Origin: Streptomyces rimosus
Lineage (GTDB): Bacteria > Actinomycetota > Actinomycetes > Streptomycetales > Streptomycetaceae
Reading direction: 5' to 3'
Assembly (NCBI RefSeq): GCF_008704655.1
Contig: NZ_CP023688.1
Location: forward strand, 496,001-560,000
Length of the DNA: 64,000 nucleotides
The notes below the pieces were generated by a model that saw only the letters and a program-made list of their open reading frames with translations, searched no databases and was not told the origin of the DNA. The number at the start of each line of letters is the position of its first letter. Position 1 is the stretch's first letter. A program made the position numbers and the translations under genes. Of the stretch, positions 1-8,783 are shown piece by piece.

Positions 1-690
1 CTCGGTGGCCGCGGCGGCGAACGCCTCGTCGCACGGGGTGCCGCAGATCCGCTCGGTCAAGGCGGCGACCGCGCGCGGGCTCAGGGGTTGAACGGTGAGG
101 CGGCGGAACAGCCGTGCGGAGGGGGTGGCGTCGGCCAGCCAGTCGGGGCCGTACGGGTACAGCCCGGTGCGTCCGACGATCAGGACGAGGGGGACGCCGT
201 TGGCCAGGCGGCGCACCAGGGCCTGCAGCCACTGTACGGAGGCCGGGTCCAGCCACTGCGCGTCCTCCACCGTCACCAGCGTGGGTGTGCGGCGGGCGGT
301 GTGCAGGAGTTCGGGCAGGCCCGGCAGACAGGCCGGCTCCTGCTCCCTCCGCAGATCCTGTAACGAGCGTTCGGCCACCTCGCCCAGCTGGCCGAGCAGC
401 TGGGTCACGGCTCCGTAGCGCAGATCGCGTTCGGCCAGCGAGCCGCTGACGCGCAGGACGCGTACCGAGCGCTCCTCCGCGAGGCGGCCGGCCCAGCGCA
501 GCAACGCGTTGTGGCCGAAGCCGGGGCGGCCGGTCACGGAGACGACGGCGGGACGGCCTTCGCCGAGCGCGACCACCGCACGGCCCAACTCGGCCTGCTG
601 TTCCTCACGTTCGAGCAGGGGCGGATCGGCGCGCAGCCGTCCCGCCCGTATGAACCCCGCGTATAGCTGCTCGTCGTTCAACCCGGTCAC
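1..690 (-). CDS. LAL-type LuxR regulator, N-terminal part (cut by window start)
   Basis: Leftward reading frame that runs off the window, so only about 230 N-terminal residues are seen. I start it at GTG 690, with a GGTGAGG ribosome site just upstream and only 19 bp after the stop of the previous LAL gene, so the two are probably co-transcribed. The visible part is an AAA/NTPase domain of the MalT/LAL family. The Walker A position reads GRPGFGHN (about residues 54-61), where the usual GKS/T lysine is replaced by His-Asn. The Walker B-like segment LVTVEDAQWLDPAS follows near residue 140. The C-terminal LuxR helix-turn-helix expected for this family lies outside the window. The context (second LAL regulator, thioesterase, GDP-mannose dehydratase) suggests a pathway regulator of a polyene-type cluster. 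Family assignment is firm; the target is inferred. Confidence 0.8.
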   Translation of the reverse strand, partial: MTGLNDEQLYAGFIRAGRLRADPPLLEREEQQAELGRAVVALGEGRPAVVSVTGRPGFGHNALLRWAGRLAEERSVRVLRVSGSLAERDLRYGAVTQLLGQLGEVAERSLQDLRREQEPACLPGLPELLHTARRTPTLVTVEDAQWLDPASVQWLQALVRRLANGVPLVLIVGRTGLYPYGPDWLADATPSARLFRRLTVQPLSPRAVAALTERICGTPCDEAFAAAATE

Positions 691-709
691 CGACCTCACC
701 CCGGCCGTC

Positions 710-3613
710 TCAGCGCTGACCGCGCGTCCGCGACGCCTGCCGTGGCACCCGCGCCCCGCGGACGCCCGGAGTGCGCAGGACCGCGGCGAGCTGGGCGCGC
801 TCGGTGATGGCCAGCTTGCGGTACACGTTCGTCAGGTGCATCTCGACCGTACGGACGCTGACGTGCAGCGACTGGGCGATCGAGCGGTTCCTCGCGCCTC
901 CGGCGGCGAGGCCGGCGACCTTGCGCTCCATGCTGGTGAGCAGGTCCAGGGGCGAGCCGGTCATCTTCCGCATGCGGCCGCCCGCCGCCAGCAGGGCGCC
1001 GCGGGCGTTCTGCCCCAGGGTGAGGGCTCCGCAGCGCTGGGCGAGGTCGGCCGCGGCACGCAGGTGCTCGCGCGCGCCGCGCCGGTCGTCGGCCGCCAAC
1101 AGGGTCTGCCCCAGGACGAGTTCGGCGCGGGCGTGCTCCACACGGGCCGGTGAGGCGGCCAGCGCCTGTACGGCCTCGCCCAGCAGGGCCACGCCCTTCT
1201 CGCCGGGGGTGGCCACACCGCGGGCCAGGGCGGCGAGGCCGAGGACGCGCGGGGTGCCCCAGCGCCGTGCGAGCCGGGTGCCGTGCGCCGCGAGGTCCCG
1301 GGCCTCCTCGGCGCGGCCGAGTTCCGCGAGCACACAGGCCGCCTCCGCCCACCAGGGCAGATACAGCGCGTTGCGCACTTCGGCCTCCTCCAGCGACCTG
1401 CCGCATTCGAGGAACAGTGCCAGCGCCCCTTCGGGGTCGCCCAGGGCATGTCGGGCACGACCGTGGACCAACAGGTACCGGTAGAAGGACCACACGTACT
1501 GGTCGCGCCATACGGGGTCGATGCCGGCCAGCAGCTTCTCGGCGCGCGCGGCCTCGCCCCGGTCCACCAGCACGCCGGCCAGGGCCAGGCGCGGCAGGGC
1601 CACCGTCTCGCCCCACTGTTCCGCTTCGCTGATCTGCACCGCCCTGCGGGCGTCCGCGAGCGCGTCCGGGAGGGAGCCCAGACCGTGCAGGACCAGGGCG
1701 CGGATGGACAGGGCCAGGGAGTAGGTCCAGACGGCGGAGTTCTCCCGGCCGTGGCGCAGGAGGCGGTCCAGCGCGCGCAGCGCGTCGTCGGTACGGTCGG
1801 CGAGGGCCAGGACGAAGCCGGAGTTGATCAGCGACCAGTTCTTCAGGGGCAGCTGGGGCGAGCGGACCGCGCGCAGGGCGCACTGCACCGCGGGTTCCGG
1901 GTCCGCCTCGTCGTCGAACACCCTCAGTACGGCCATCGCCCCCAGCTTCTGGCGCTGGGCGGGGGTGTCGCCCTCGGGCACGGCCATCCCCGCGGCCCGC
2001 TTCCGGGCCCCGGCGAACGTACTGCGGCTGTGGGCGCCGACGATCAGCAGCACCGACTCGACGAGCGTGCGCAGTTCCCGGTCGGCGGGCAGCGGGTCGG
2101 GGCCGAGTTCGGCGTCGAGGGCGTCCAGGACCTCTTCGAGCATGCCCAGGGCGGCGGAGCCCTCGCGGGCGGCCAGGCAGGTCGTACCGAACTGCGCGGC
2201 GATCCGCGCCCTGGTACGGATGTCCACGCTGGGCGCCAGCGCTCCGCGGAGCAGCCCCATGGCCGCGGGCGGATCGGTCTCGGCGAGCGCTCCGGCCAGC
2301 CGGGCGCGGACCTCCACGCTGCCGGGGTCCACCTCCAGGACCCGGTACAGGTAGCGGGCCGCGGCCTCCGGGGCGCCGCGCTTCCCGGCCCGTACGGCGG
2401 CCTCCCGCAGGACGCCGGGCATCCAGGGCTCGGATACCGAGGGCAGCTCCAGGATGTGGCCCGCGACCTCTTCGGCGGGCCGGCCCGCGTCGCTCAGAAG
2501 GAGGGCCGCCCGGGTACGCAGGCACACCAGGGTGTGGGTGTCCAGCGTCGCCAGCACCGCCGCGCGCACCGAGCCGTCCGTGAAGTGCCGGCCGCCGGGC
2601 AGCAGCAGCCCGGCCCCGCGCAGCACCGTCAGGGCGTCCTCGACGACATCGGCGGGTACGGCGGCCAGCGGGCCCACGAGGTCGGTGCCCTGCTCGCCGA
2701 GGACCGCCACCGCCCGCGCGACCTCGCCGACCCAGGCCGGCCGGCGGTCCAGGAACGTGCGGGTCCAGTGGGCCAGGACGCGCCCGCCGACCTCGGGAAT
2801 CCGGTCGGCGCCGACCACGCCCGAGCCGGCGCCCTCGGCCCGCAGTTCGCGCAGCAGGTGGTCCAGGAGGCGCGGGTTGCCGGCGGTCACGGCCCAGGCG
2901 CGGGAGACGAAGACGGGGGCGGCGGGCGCCGGGAAGGCCCGCCGTACGGCCTCGGCCACGTCCGTCTCGGTCAGCGGCAGCAGGCGCAGCATCGTGGTGC
3001 GGCGGTGGGCGGTGAGGTCGGCCAGGGCGCGGTGGGCCGGGGCGCCGCGCGAGAGGACGGTGCCCTCGGCCTGCCGGGTGAGGACGACGAGCAGGGGCAG
3101 GCCGTCCGCCCTGCGCAGCAGGAAGTCCAGCCAGCGCAGGGAGAGTTCGTCACAGTGGTGGACATCGTCCAGGGCCAGGACGAGGGGGTGGCGGCTCAGC
3201 TCGTCCGCCGCGAGGCGGTACAGGTCGTGGAACGCGCGCTGTACGGCGGGGGCGTGCGGCGGGTCGTCGGCCAGCGCCCCGGGGGTCAGGGCGAGGAGGG
3301 CGCGGCAGGCGGTGTCGTCGCGGGAGGCGTCCCGTACGGCCGGGCCGAGCAGCGCGCGCAAGGCGTATAAGGAGTCGCCCGCGGTGGTCTCCTCGCAGGT
3401 ACCGCGCAGCACCTTCGCGTGCCGGCAGGCGTCTCCGTCCAGGAAGGCATGCAGGAGGGCGGACTTGCCGACACCGGCCGGGCCGGTGACGACGACCGAT
3501 CCCGCCTTGCCCCACCGGGCCTCGCGGGCCAGCCGGTCGAGTGCCCCGATGTCGTCGGCCCGGCCGACCAAGGTGCTGTCCGCGCACGATGTGGTGCTCC
3601 GGTCTTGCACCAT
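710..3613 (-). CDS. LAL-family LuxR transcriptional regulator
   Basis: A 967-residue regulator with the full LAL layout. An N-terminal ATPase has Walker A GPAGVGKS at residues 44-51 and a Walker B region VLALDDVHHCDEL near 165. A long helical TPR-like middle follows, with a C-terminal LuxR HTH (ERKVAGLAAGGARNRSIAQS then VSVRTVEMHLTNVYRKL). The ATG at 3613 has GAGGAGC upstream. Unlike the downstream LAL gene, its P-loop is intact. Such ATP-binding regulators control polyene and other macrolide clusters in Streptomyces. Here it sits beside a type II thioesterase and gmd, so it probably activates that cluster. A perfect 8-2-8 inverted repeat lies 63 bp upstream of the start and may be its operator. 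Confidence 0.9.
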   Translation of the reverse strand: MVQDRSTTSCADSTLVGRADDIGALDRLAREARWGKAGSVVVTGPAGVGKSALLHAFLDGDACRHAKVLRGTCEETTAGDSLYALRALLGPAVRDASRDDTACRALLALTPGALADDPPHAPAVQRAFHDLYRLAADELSRHPLVLALDDVHHCDELSLRWLDFLLRRADGLPLLVVLTRQAEGTVLSRGAPAHRALADLTAHRRTTMLRLLPLTETDVAEAVRRAFPAPAAPVFVSRAWAVTAGNPRLLDHLLRELRAEGAGSGVVGADRIPEVGGRVLAHWTRTFLDRRPAWVGEVARAVAVLGEQGTDLVGPLAAVPADVVEDALTVLRGAGLLLPGGRHFTDGSVRAAVLATLDTHTLVCLRTRAALLLSDAGRPAEEVAGHILELPSVSEPWMPGVLREAAVRAGKRGAPEAAARYLYRVLEVDPGSVEVRARLAGALAETDPPAAMGLLRGALAPSVDIRTRARIAAQFGTTCLAAREGSAALGMLEEVLDALDAELGPDPLPADRELRTLVESVLLIVGAHSRSTFAGARKRAAGMAVPEGDTPAQRQKLGAMAVLRVFDDEADPEPAVQCALRAVRSPQLPLKNWSLINSGFVLALADRTDDALRALDRLLRHGRENSAVWTYSLALSIRALVLHGLGSLPDALADARRAVQISEAEQWGETVALPRLALAGVLVDRGEAARAEKLLAGIDPVWRDQYVWSFYRYLLVHGRARHALGDPEGALALFLECGRSLEEAEVRNALYLPWWAEAACVLAELGRAEEARDLAAHGTRLARRWGTPRVLGLAALARGVATPGEKGVALLGEAVQALAASPARVEHARAELVLGQTLLAADDRRGAREHLRAAADLAQRCGALTLGQNARGALLAAGGRMRKMTGSPLDLLTSMERKVAGLAAGGARNRSIAQSLHVSVRTVEMHLTNVYRKLAITERAQLAAVLRTPGVRGARVPRQASRTRGQR

Positions 3614-3675
3614 AGAGCTCCTCGCACCTCAGAGACACAACAGATGCGACGGGGCGTCACCACATCATGTTGTAA

Positions 3676-3693
3676 ATCACTCTAAAGAGTGAT
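3676..3693. promoter_or_regulatory. Inverted repeat upstream of LAL regulator
   Basis: Perfect palindrome ATCACTCT-AA-AGAGTGAT in an AT-rich patch between the LAL regulator (start 3613) and the thioesterase stop (3746). Position and symmetry fit an operator for the LAL gene. It is too short and has no T-run, so a terminator for the thioesterase gene is less likely. The binding protein is unknown. Confidence 0.4.
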
Positions 3694-3745
3694 GTCCGAC
3701 GTGCGCCACAGTACATGATCAGCAGACTTCGTGGCCAGGGTGCCC

Positions 3746-4513
3746 TTACTTGGCGAACTCCTCCCCATGCGTGAGGTGTTCACGCAGCAGCGCCAGAACG
3801 GCGGGGGCCTGCGAGCTGAGGAAGAAGTGGCCTCCCGGATACACCTTGAGGTCGAACGCGCCCGTGGTGTGCGCGCGCCAGTCCCCGGCCTCCTCCAGTG
3901 TGGTCTTGGGGTCGTCGTCCCCCGTCAGCGCGGTGATCGGCGCCTTGATCGCCGCCCCGGGATCGCAGCGGTAGGTCTCCACCGCGGTGTAGTCGCTGCG
4001 GATCGCCGGGAGGATCATGCGCAGCAGTTCCTCGTCGCCGAGCAGCGCGGCGTCCGTACCGGACAGCAGCTTCAGCTCGGCGACGATGCCCTCGTCGTCG
4101 CGCCGGTGGACGCTCTCCGCGCGGTAGCGCGACGGCGCCCGCCGGCCCGAGGCGAAGAGGTGCGTCAGTTCGCCGCCGTCGGCCTCCAGCCGCCGGGCCA
4201 CCTCGAACGCGACCATCGCGCCCATGCTGTGCCCGAAGAACGCCGTCGGCCGCGACCTGATCCGGTCCCGCAGGGCCGCGTACACCAGATCGGCCATCGT
4301 CCCGATGTCATCGGGACTGGTCTCGGTACGCCGGTCCTGGCGGCCCGGGTACTGCACCGACAGCACCTCCGCCACGGGCGCCAGCTGTGCCGACACGGGG
4401 AAGAAGAACGAGGCCGAACCGCCCGCGTGCGGAAAGCAGACCAGTTGGCGCGGGCGGTCCGGCGCCGGGTGGTAGCTCCGGGCCCAGAGGCCGTCCGCCG
4501 TGGTCGTCGTCAT
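3746..4513 (-). CDS. Type II thioesterase
   Basis: A 255-residue alpha/beta hydrolase of the editing thioesterase family that clears stalled acyl groups from PKS/NRPS carrier proteins. Visible signatures are the oxyanion-hole segment CFPHAGGSAS near residue 27, the nucleophile elbow GHSMGA (Ser near 90) and a C-terminal GGHFF carrying the catalytic His. ATG 4513 is chosen over an upstream in-frame start because AGGAGGAG lies nine bases before it. It is transcribed with gmd and the LAL regulators, the arrangement seen at the edge of polyene macrolide clusters. No PKS module is in the window, so the substrate carrier is inferred. Confidence 0.9.
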   Translation of the reverse strand: MTTTTADGLWARSYHPAPDRPRQLVCFPHAGGSASFFFPVSAQLAPVAEVLSVQYPGRQDRRTETSPDDIGTMADLVYAALRDRIRSRPTAFFGHSMGAMVAFEVARRLEADGGELTHLFASGRRAPSRYRAESVHRRDDEGIVAELKLLSGTDAALLGDEELLRMILPAIRSDYTAVETYRCDPGAAIKAPITALTGDDDPKTTLEEAGDWRAHTTGAFDLKVYPGGHFFLSSQAPAVLALLREHLTHGEEFAK

Positions 4514-4642
4514 GGTGCTGGCTCCTCCTCCTCGCGATGGCACCGGGCCGGCGCCGGTGTGCGGCGGCCGGCACCGGCCCGGTGGTCCTCACGTCCATTC
4601 CACAGGGAAGAACGCGGGAAATCACCTAGTGTTCGCGCCCGC

Positions 4643-5674
4643 CTACCAGCTGGCGGCCAGCAGCAGGTCGCCGTACTCCCGCTCGCGGGACGCCTGGCGC
4701 AGGTCGGCGTCGACCATCATGCGCATCAGCTCGGGGAAGTCGACGGTGGGCTCCCAGCCCAGCTGGGTACGGGCGCGCTCGGCGTCCGCGCACAGGATCT
4801 CCACCTCGGCCGGGCGCACCAGCGAGGGGTCGATGCTGACGTAGTCCTCCCAGTTCAGGCCGACGTGGTCGAAGGCGATACGCACGGCGTCGCGGACCGA
4901 GTGCATCTCGCCGGTGCCGATCACGTAGTCGCCGGGCTCGTCCTGCTGGAGCATCAGGTGCATGGCGCGGACGTAGTCCCCGGCGAAGCCCCAGTCGCGT
5001 ACCGCGTCGAGGTTGCCCAGGGACAGCTTGTCCTGGTAGCCGAGCTTGATGCGGGCCACCGCGAGGGAGATCTTCCGGGTCACGAACTCCGCGCCACGGC
5101 GCGGCGACTCGTGGTTGAACAGCATGCCGGAGACCGCGTACATGCCGAAGGACTCGCGGTAGTTGCGGGTGATGAAGTGCCCGTAGGTCTTGGCCACGCC
5201 GTAGGGGCTGCGCGGCCGGAAGATGGTGGTCTCGCACTGCGGGGTCTCGGCGACCTTGCCGAACATCTCCGAGGAGGACGCCTGGTAGAAGCGCATCTGG
5301 CTGCCGTCGGCGCTGCGCGAGCCGTTCAGGCCGCTCACCATGCGGATCGCCTCCAGCATGCGTAGCACGCCCATGCCGTTGATCTCGGTGACGAGTTCGG
5401 CCTGCTGCCAGGACATCGGCACGAACGAGATCGCGCCGAGGTTGTAGATCTCGTCGGGCTGCACCTTGTCGACGGCGGACACCAGGCTCGCCTGGTCCAT
5501 CAGGTCACCGTCGACGAAGTTCAGCTCGGAAACGAGCCGGCTCACCCGCGACTTGCGGGGATTCGCCTGCCCCCGCATCAGCCCCCACACCTGGTACCCC
5601 TGCGCAAGCAGATGCTCGGCCAGATAGGAGCCGTCCTGCCCGGTGATTCCGGTGATCAGCGCACGCTTGGACAT
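4643..5674 (-). CDS. gmd: GDP-mannose 4,6-dehydratase
   Basis: A 343-residue extended SDR that converts GDP-D-mannose to GDP-4-keto-6-deoxymannose. Seen: the NADP-binding start [15 protein letters not shown] at residues 8-22, SSSEMFG and [12 protein letters not shown] (Tyr-x3-Lys catalytic pair), and NHESPRRG, all typical of Gmd. ATG 5674 is selected, giving the usual family N terminus. In polyene producers this is the first committed step to GDP-mycosamine. The neighbouring thioesterase and LAL regulators and a PimM-type operator 182 bp upstream support that role. A function in other 6-deoxysugar pathways cannot be excluded from this gene alone. Confidence 0.9.
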   Translation of the reverse strand: MSKRALITGITGQDGSYLAEHLLAQGYQVWGLMRGQANPRKSRVSRLVSELNFVDGDLMDQASLVSAVDKVQPDEIYNLGAISFVPMSWQQAELVTEINGMGVLRMLEAIRMVSGLNGSRSADGSQMRFYQASSSEMFGKVAETPQCETTIFRPRSPYGVAKTYGHFITRNYRESFGMYAVSGMLFNHESPRRGAEFVTRKISLAVARIKLGYQDKLSLGNLDAVRDWGFAGDYVRAMHLMLQQDEPGDYVIGTGEMHSVRDAVRIAFDHVGLNWEDYVSIDPSLVRPAEVEILCADAERARTQLGWEPTVDFPELMRMMVDADLRQASREREYGDLLLAASW

Positions 5675-6535
5675 CTCATTCCTCTCCTCCACATGGAACA
5701 CACCGCCCAAACGCAGAGCCGAATCGGCTGCTTGACCTCTTGGCTACCGGGACCCGAAAGGGCACCGGCTGACATCAGAATGCCGTGGTCCCGAACGCTG
5801 GGTAATCGGCACGCTGGCAAGCGGCCGGTCACGGTGTCAAGGAATTCCGGGCACTCTAGGGAATTCCCGAGTGCCCGTCACCGCGCGTTTGCGGCCCGTT
5901 GTCACCGGTGCCACCGGCCCCAACGCGGCCCGCGGCCCCCGCCCGGCGGCACACTAGGGATTTTCCGGTGGGCGGTGCGCTGCACTGTCCGGGTGTGCCC
6001 CCTCCAGGCCCGGCCGGCGCTCTCATCCCTGGCACCGGCCGGGCCTGCCCGTCTCCTGGAGCGTCGCCCGGTGCTGCTCACCCTCCTGCCCATTTTCTTG
6101 CGGCCGCACCGGCGCCCCGTCGCACTGCCGGGGCTGCCGCAACCGGCGCAGATCCTGGCGTCGATGGGCGCGGTGGCGCGCGGCGGGTTCCGCACCCCGT
6201 CGCTTTCGGGCACATTCCCGGCCGTACGAATCCGTTCTGCGTCCGTCGGCGGAAATGACCGGGCCCGGTGGGTGGTCCGCTGCGCGAACGCACCACCGGA
6301 GTCAGCTTCGTACGGGCTTTTGTGCGCGAAACCATGAAGGCGCGAGATTCGACCGCTCCCTTTGCGAATTGCATGACATCTCGCTGTGGTCCGGCCCGCT
6401 GCCGCGCGACCCGACCCGGCGTGGCGGCACCCGGGGCTCCCGAAAAATCTTGCGGGGAAGTGCCCCCAACGGCCCCCTCCGCACGCCCTCCTCCTTCGAC
6501 CGGCTCTCATCCCGAGCGTACGAAGGAGAAGGACC
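5675..6535. other. Intergenic region between gmd and the small membrane protein
   Basis: About 860 bp with no convincing gene. Reading frames here have arginine- and proline-rich compositions typical of non-coding high-GC DNA. It contains the PimM-type site at 5856-5871. The right half should hold the promoter of the small protein/sigma factor pair, but no clear -35/-10 could be assigned. Confidence 0.6.
5856..5871. promoter_or_regulatory. PimM-type (PAS-LuxR) operator
   Basis: The sequence CTAGGGAATTCCCGAG fits the PimM/PAS-LuxR consensus CTVGGGAWWTCCCBAG at all 16 positions, as I remember that consensus from pimaricin, amphotericin and related polyene clusters. It lies 182 bp upstream of the gmd start. 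A further pair of 9-base arms, CGGGCACTC (5848-5856) and GAGTGCCCG (5869-5877), nearly encloses it. No PAS-LuxR gene is in the window; it would be expected further left. Confidence 0.7.
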
Positions 6536-6811
6536 ATGAAACGGAAGCTGGTGCCGGGTGCGGTGCGGGTGGCGCTGCTGGGTCCGGTGATGGCTCTGGC
6601 GAACCTGTTGCTGCCTCCGGGCACACCCAGGGACCTGCTGGTGTTGTGCGCCGACGCCCTCGTCAGCGCCATCGCGCTCTGTCCGCGCCCCTTGCACCAC
6701 CGTGCGCCGTACGCGCCCGCCGGTGCGCCCCGCCCGCGGCGGTTCACCGTACGCGCCCGCGTGCGACGCTCGTGCCGCGGCCTGGAACAGACGAACGGGG
6801 TGGAGCAGTGA
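6536..6811 (+). CDS. Small hydrophobic protein coupled to ECF sigma factor
   Basis: A 91-residue protein starting at ATG 6536 after a GAAGGAG ribosome site. It has a basic N terminus (MKRKLVPG) and two hydrophobic stretches (about residues 8-27 and 33-49), followed by an Arg/Pro-rich tail. It may be a small membrane protein with two helices. Its TGA overlaps the GTG start of the sigma factor (GTGA at 6808-6811), so translation is coupled and a shared role in signalling or sigma control is plausible. I do not recognise a family; composition leaves some doubt that it is a folded protein. Confidence 0.55.
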   Translation: MKRKLVPGAVRVALLGPVMALANLLLPPGTPRDLLVLCADALVSAIALCPRPLHHRAPYAPAGAPRPRRFTVRARVRRSCRGLEQTNGVEQ

Positions 6812-8535
6812 CCGTACTATCCGGCATCGGCACAGCGATCACCGACGCGGACGACGCCACCCTGGTCCGGCGCTTCCGGTCCACCACCGACCCGCAGACC
6901 CGCGACGCCCTCTTCGAGAGGCTCTACGCGACCCACCGCCAACGCCTGTACGGCTTCTGCCTCAAACGTCTGCTTCCCGACCGGGACGCCGCGCGGGAAG
7001 CGTTACAGGAAACCTTCCTCACGGCCTGGACGAAGCTGGACACGCTGGAGCATCCGGAGGCCCTGGAATCCTGGCTCTACCAGATCGCCTGGCGGCGCTG
7101 CGCCCAGCAGCGGCGGAAGCGGGACCGGGCCACCGGGGTGCCGTTGGACGGCTGGGAGGAGTCCACCGGCCGGGAGACGGCCCGCCGTCAGCGGCAGATC
7201 GCGGCGGACGACGCCGACTTCGCGGTCCGGCGCCGCCGTGCCCTGGCGCTCGTCCGGAACATCGCGGCGGCACAGGGCCCCACCAGGCAGCGCTTCCTCG
7301 ATCTGTACGTCGGCGAGGAGCTGACCGGCGACACGCTGGCACGCCGGCTCGGGCGCGCCGGCGGAAGCACCAAGGAGGACAACGAGGCGCTGCGGACGGC
7401 GTTCAGGTCCAATGTGCTGGCCAAGGACCCGCACAACCGGAAGGCGTGCGGCCGGCTGGCGGGCCTTCTGGCGACCGCGGTGACGTACTGGACCGCGCAG
7501 GCCGCGAACGCACAGCGGGCAGGAGACCCTGCGGCGGCCGACCGCGCGCGGCGCACCAAGGAAGCCCTGGAACGCTTCCTCGCCGATCCGGACCCCGACA
7601 GCACCAAAGCCCTGCCGGACGCCGTGTGCCGTACCGTCACGCGGCACACCGGCCAGTGCCCCACGTGCCGGGGCAGCGCCCGGCGCAGCATCGCCCGCTG
7701 GTTCCCGGCGGTCGCACCCTTCGCGTTCACCGATGTGATCATGGACGCGGTCCGTGACCGGTTCGACCTGGTTTCCGCGAGTGTCCCGGCCGACGGCGGG
7801 ACGGGGACGGAGGTCAAGGGCAGGCGGAGCCGCCGGTCCAGCGGCAGGACCGGTGACCGGTGCGGAGGTTCGTCCGGCCGTCCGGGCAAGTCGCCGGGCA
7901 TCGGGCGCCGCATCACGGTGAACACCCTGGTGGCGCTCGCATTGAGCCTCGGTGTCGTGTACGGAAGCGGCGGCGCCGACCTTCCGATGGCGCAGCTCCC
8001 CTGGAGTTCTCCGGCCTCGTCGGGAGAACACCGCGGCACTCCCCCGGCGTCCGGTGGCGACCCGGCACGCCGTACGCCTGCCGGCCGTACATCTGGTGAC
8101 CGTACGGGTCCAGAGCGCGCCGCCCCCGCGCCGCCGCCGAAGAGCTCGGCCGCCGCGAGCCCGGCCACCCGACCCGCCTCGCAGGCGGATGAGGCGGCGC
8201 ACCGGTCCACCGGACCGGCGGACGGCTCCCCGCCCCCGGCGTCGACGCAAGCCGCCACCGAGGAGCAGGCGTCACACGAGGAGACCGCGGGCACCCAGCC
8301 GTCCGAACAACTCCCGACGGCCCCGGACCCTGACCCCGCCGCGGGTACCGGAAGCACGGATATGCAGGCGTCCATGTCCCAGTCAACCTCCCAGACGCCG
8401 TCCCAGTTGACCTCCCAGACGCCGTCCCAGTCGTCATCGTCCAGCTCGTCCGCCGTCGACCCCTCCGTCCAGCATCCCTCCGCCTTCCAGGAGTTCCTCG
8501 TCCATTCGAGCACCACCAGCGACGAGCCCGGGTAG
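6808..8535 (+). CDS. ECF sigma factor fused to zinc anti-sigma motif, TM helix and outer tail
   Basis: A 575-residue protein from GTG 6808 with GGTGGAG just upstream. Residues about 30-100 form sigma region 2 (LFERLYATHRQRLYGFCLKR, then ALQETFLTAWTKL); about 140-205 fit a divergent region 4. H280-x3-C284-x2-C287 (HTGQCPTC) matches the HX3CX2C motif of zinc-binding anti-sigma domains. One TM helix follows at about 370-387 (VNTLVALALSLGVVYG). The last ~185 residues are rich in Ser, Thr, Pro and Gln, with short SQTPSQ-type repeats near the end, as expected for a wall-spanning tail. This is a single-chain sigma/anti-sigma fusion tethered in the membrane. Signal and target promoters are unknown; release by proteolysis would be a guess. 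Confidence 0.75.
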   Translation: MTVLSGIGTAITDADDATLVRRFRSTTDPQTRDALFERLYATHRQRLYGFCLKRLLPDRDAAREALQETFLTAWTKLDTLEHPEALESWLYQIAWRRCAQQRRKRDRATGVPLDGWEESTGRETARRQRQIAADDADFAVRRRRALALVRNIAAAQGPTRQRFLDLYVGEELTGDTLARRLGRAGGSTKEDNEALRTAFRSNVLAKDPHNRKACGRLAGLLATAVTYWTAQAANAQRAGDPAAADRARRTKEALERFLADPDPDSTKALPDAVCRTVTRHTGQCPTCRGSARRSIARWFPAVAPFAFTDVIMDAVRDRFDLVSASVPADGGTGTEVKGRRSRRSSGRTGDRCGGSSGRPGKSPGIGRRITVNTLVALALSLGVVYGSGGADLPMAQLPWSSPASSGEHRGTPPASGGDPARRTPAGRTSGDRTGPERAAPAPPPKSSAAASPATRPASQADEAAHRSTGPADGSPPPASTQAATEEQASHEETAGTQPSEQLPTAPDPDPAAGTGSTDMQASMSQSTSQTPSQLTSQTPSQSSSSSSSAVDPSVQHPSAFQEFLVHSSTTSDEPG

Positions 8536-8724
8536 CGCTCCACCGGAGATCACCTTCCGGGGCCGGGCGGCAGCCGCACCGTCATGCTCAAATGGCAGAT
8601 TCCGCTGCCAGCGCCGCGGTAGGCGCGGGCGGCGTCGCCGTCGAAGGTGGCGGTCGGCCTCGGCACCGCGGCCGTCACCGTCAGCCTGCCGGCCCTGGCC
8701 TGAGCGGGCCCGCCGACGCGGATG

Positions 8725-8764
8725 CGGACGAGCCCGGCTCCGCCACCGGAGCCGGGCTCGTCCG
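8725..8764 (-). terminator. Terminator of the chitinase gene
   Basis: Hairpin with a perfect 17-bp GC-rich stem (8725-8741 with 8748-8764) and a six-base loop, 20 bp beyond the chitinase stop on the minus strand. Streptomyces terminators commonly lack a long U-run, as here. Confidence 0.75.
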
Positions 8765-8783
8765 TGAGCAGCCGGTACGTACG

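Noticed and set aside
1283..3370. Long plus-strand open frame of about 695 residues opposite the LAL regulator
   Set aside because: It is Gly/Gln/Val/Arg-rich, without any domain signature, and wholly antisense to a clear LAL gene; high GC produces such shadow frames.
5899..6258. Small plus-strand frame (about 119 residues) between gmd and the sigma region
   Set aside because: Pro/Arg/Ala-rich composition, no ribosome site and no recognisable domain.
8381..8450. Short direct repeats as a possible CRISPR or mobile element
   Set aside because: They are in-frame codon repeats for the SQTPSQ-rich tail of the sigma fusion protein, with no spacers or cas genes.
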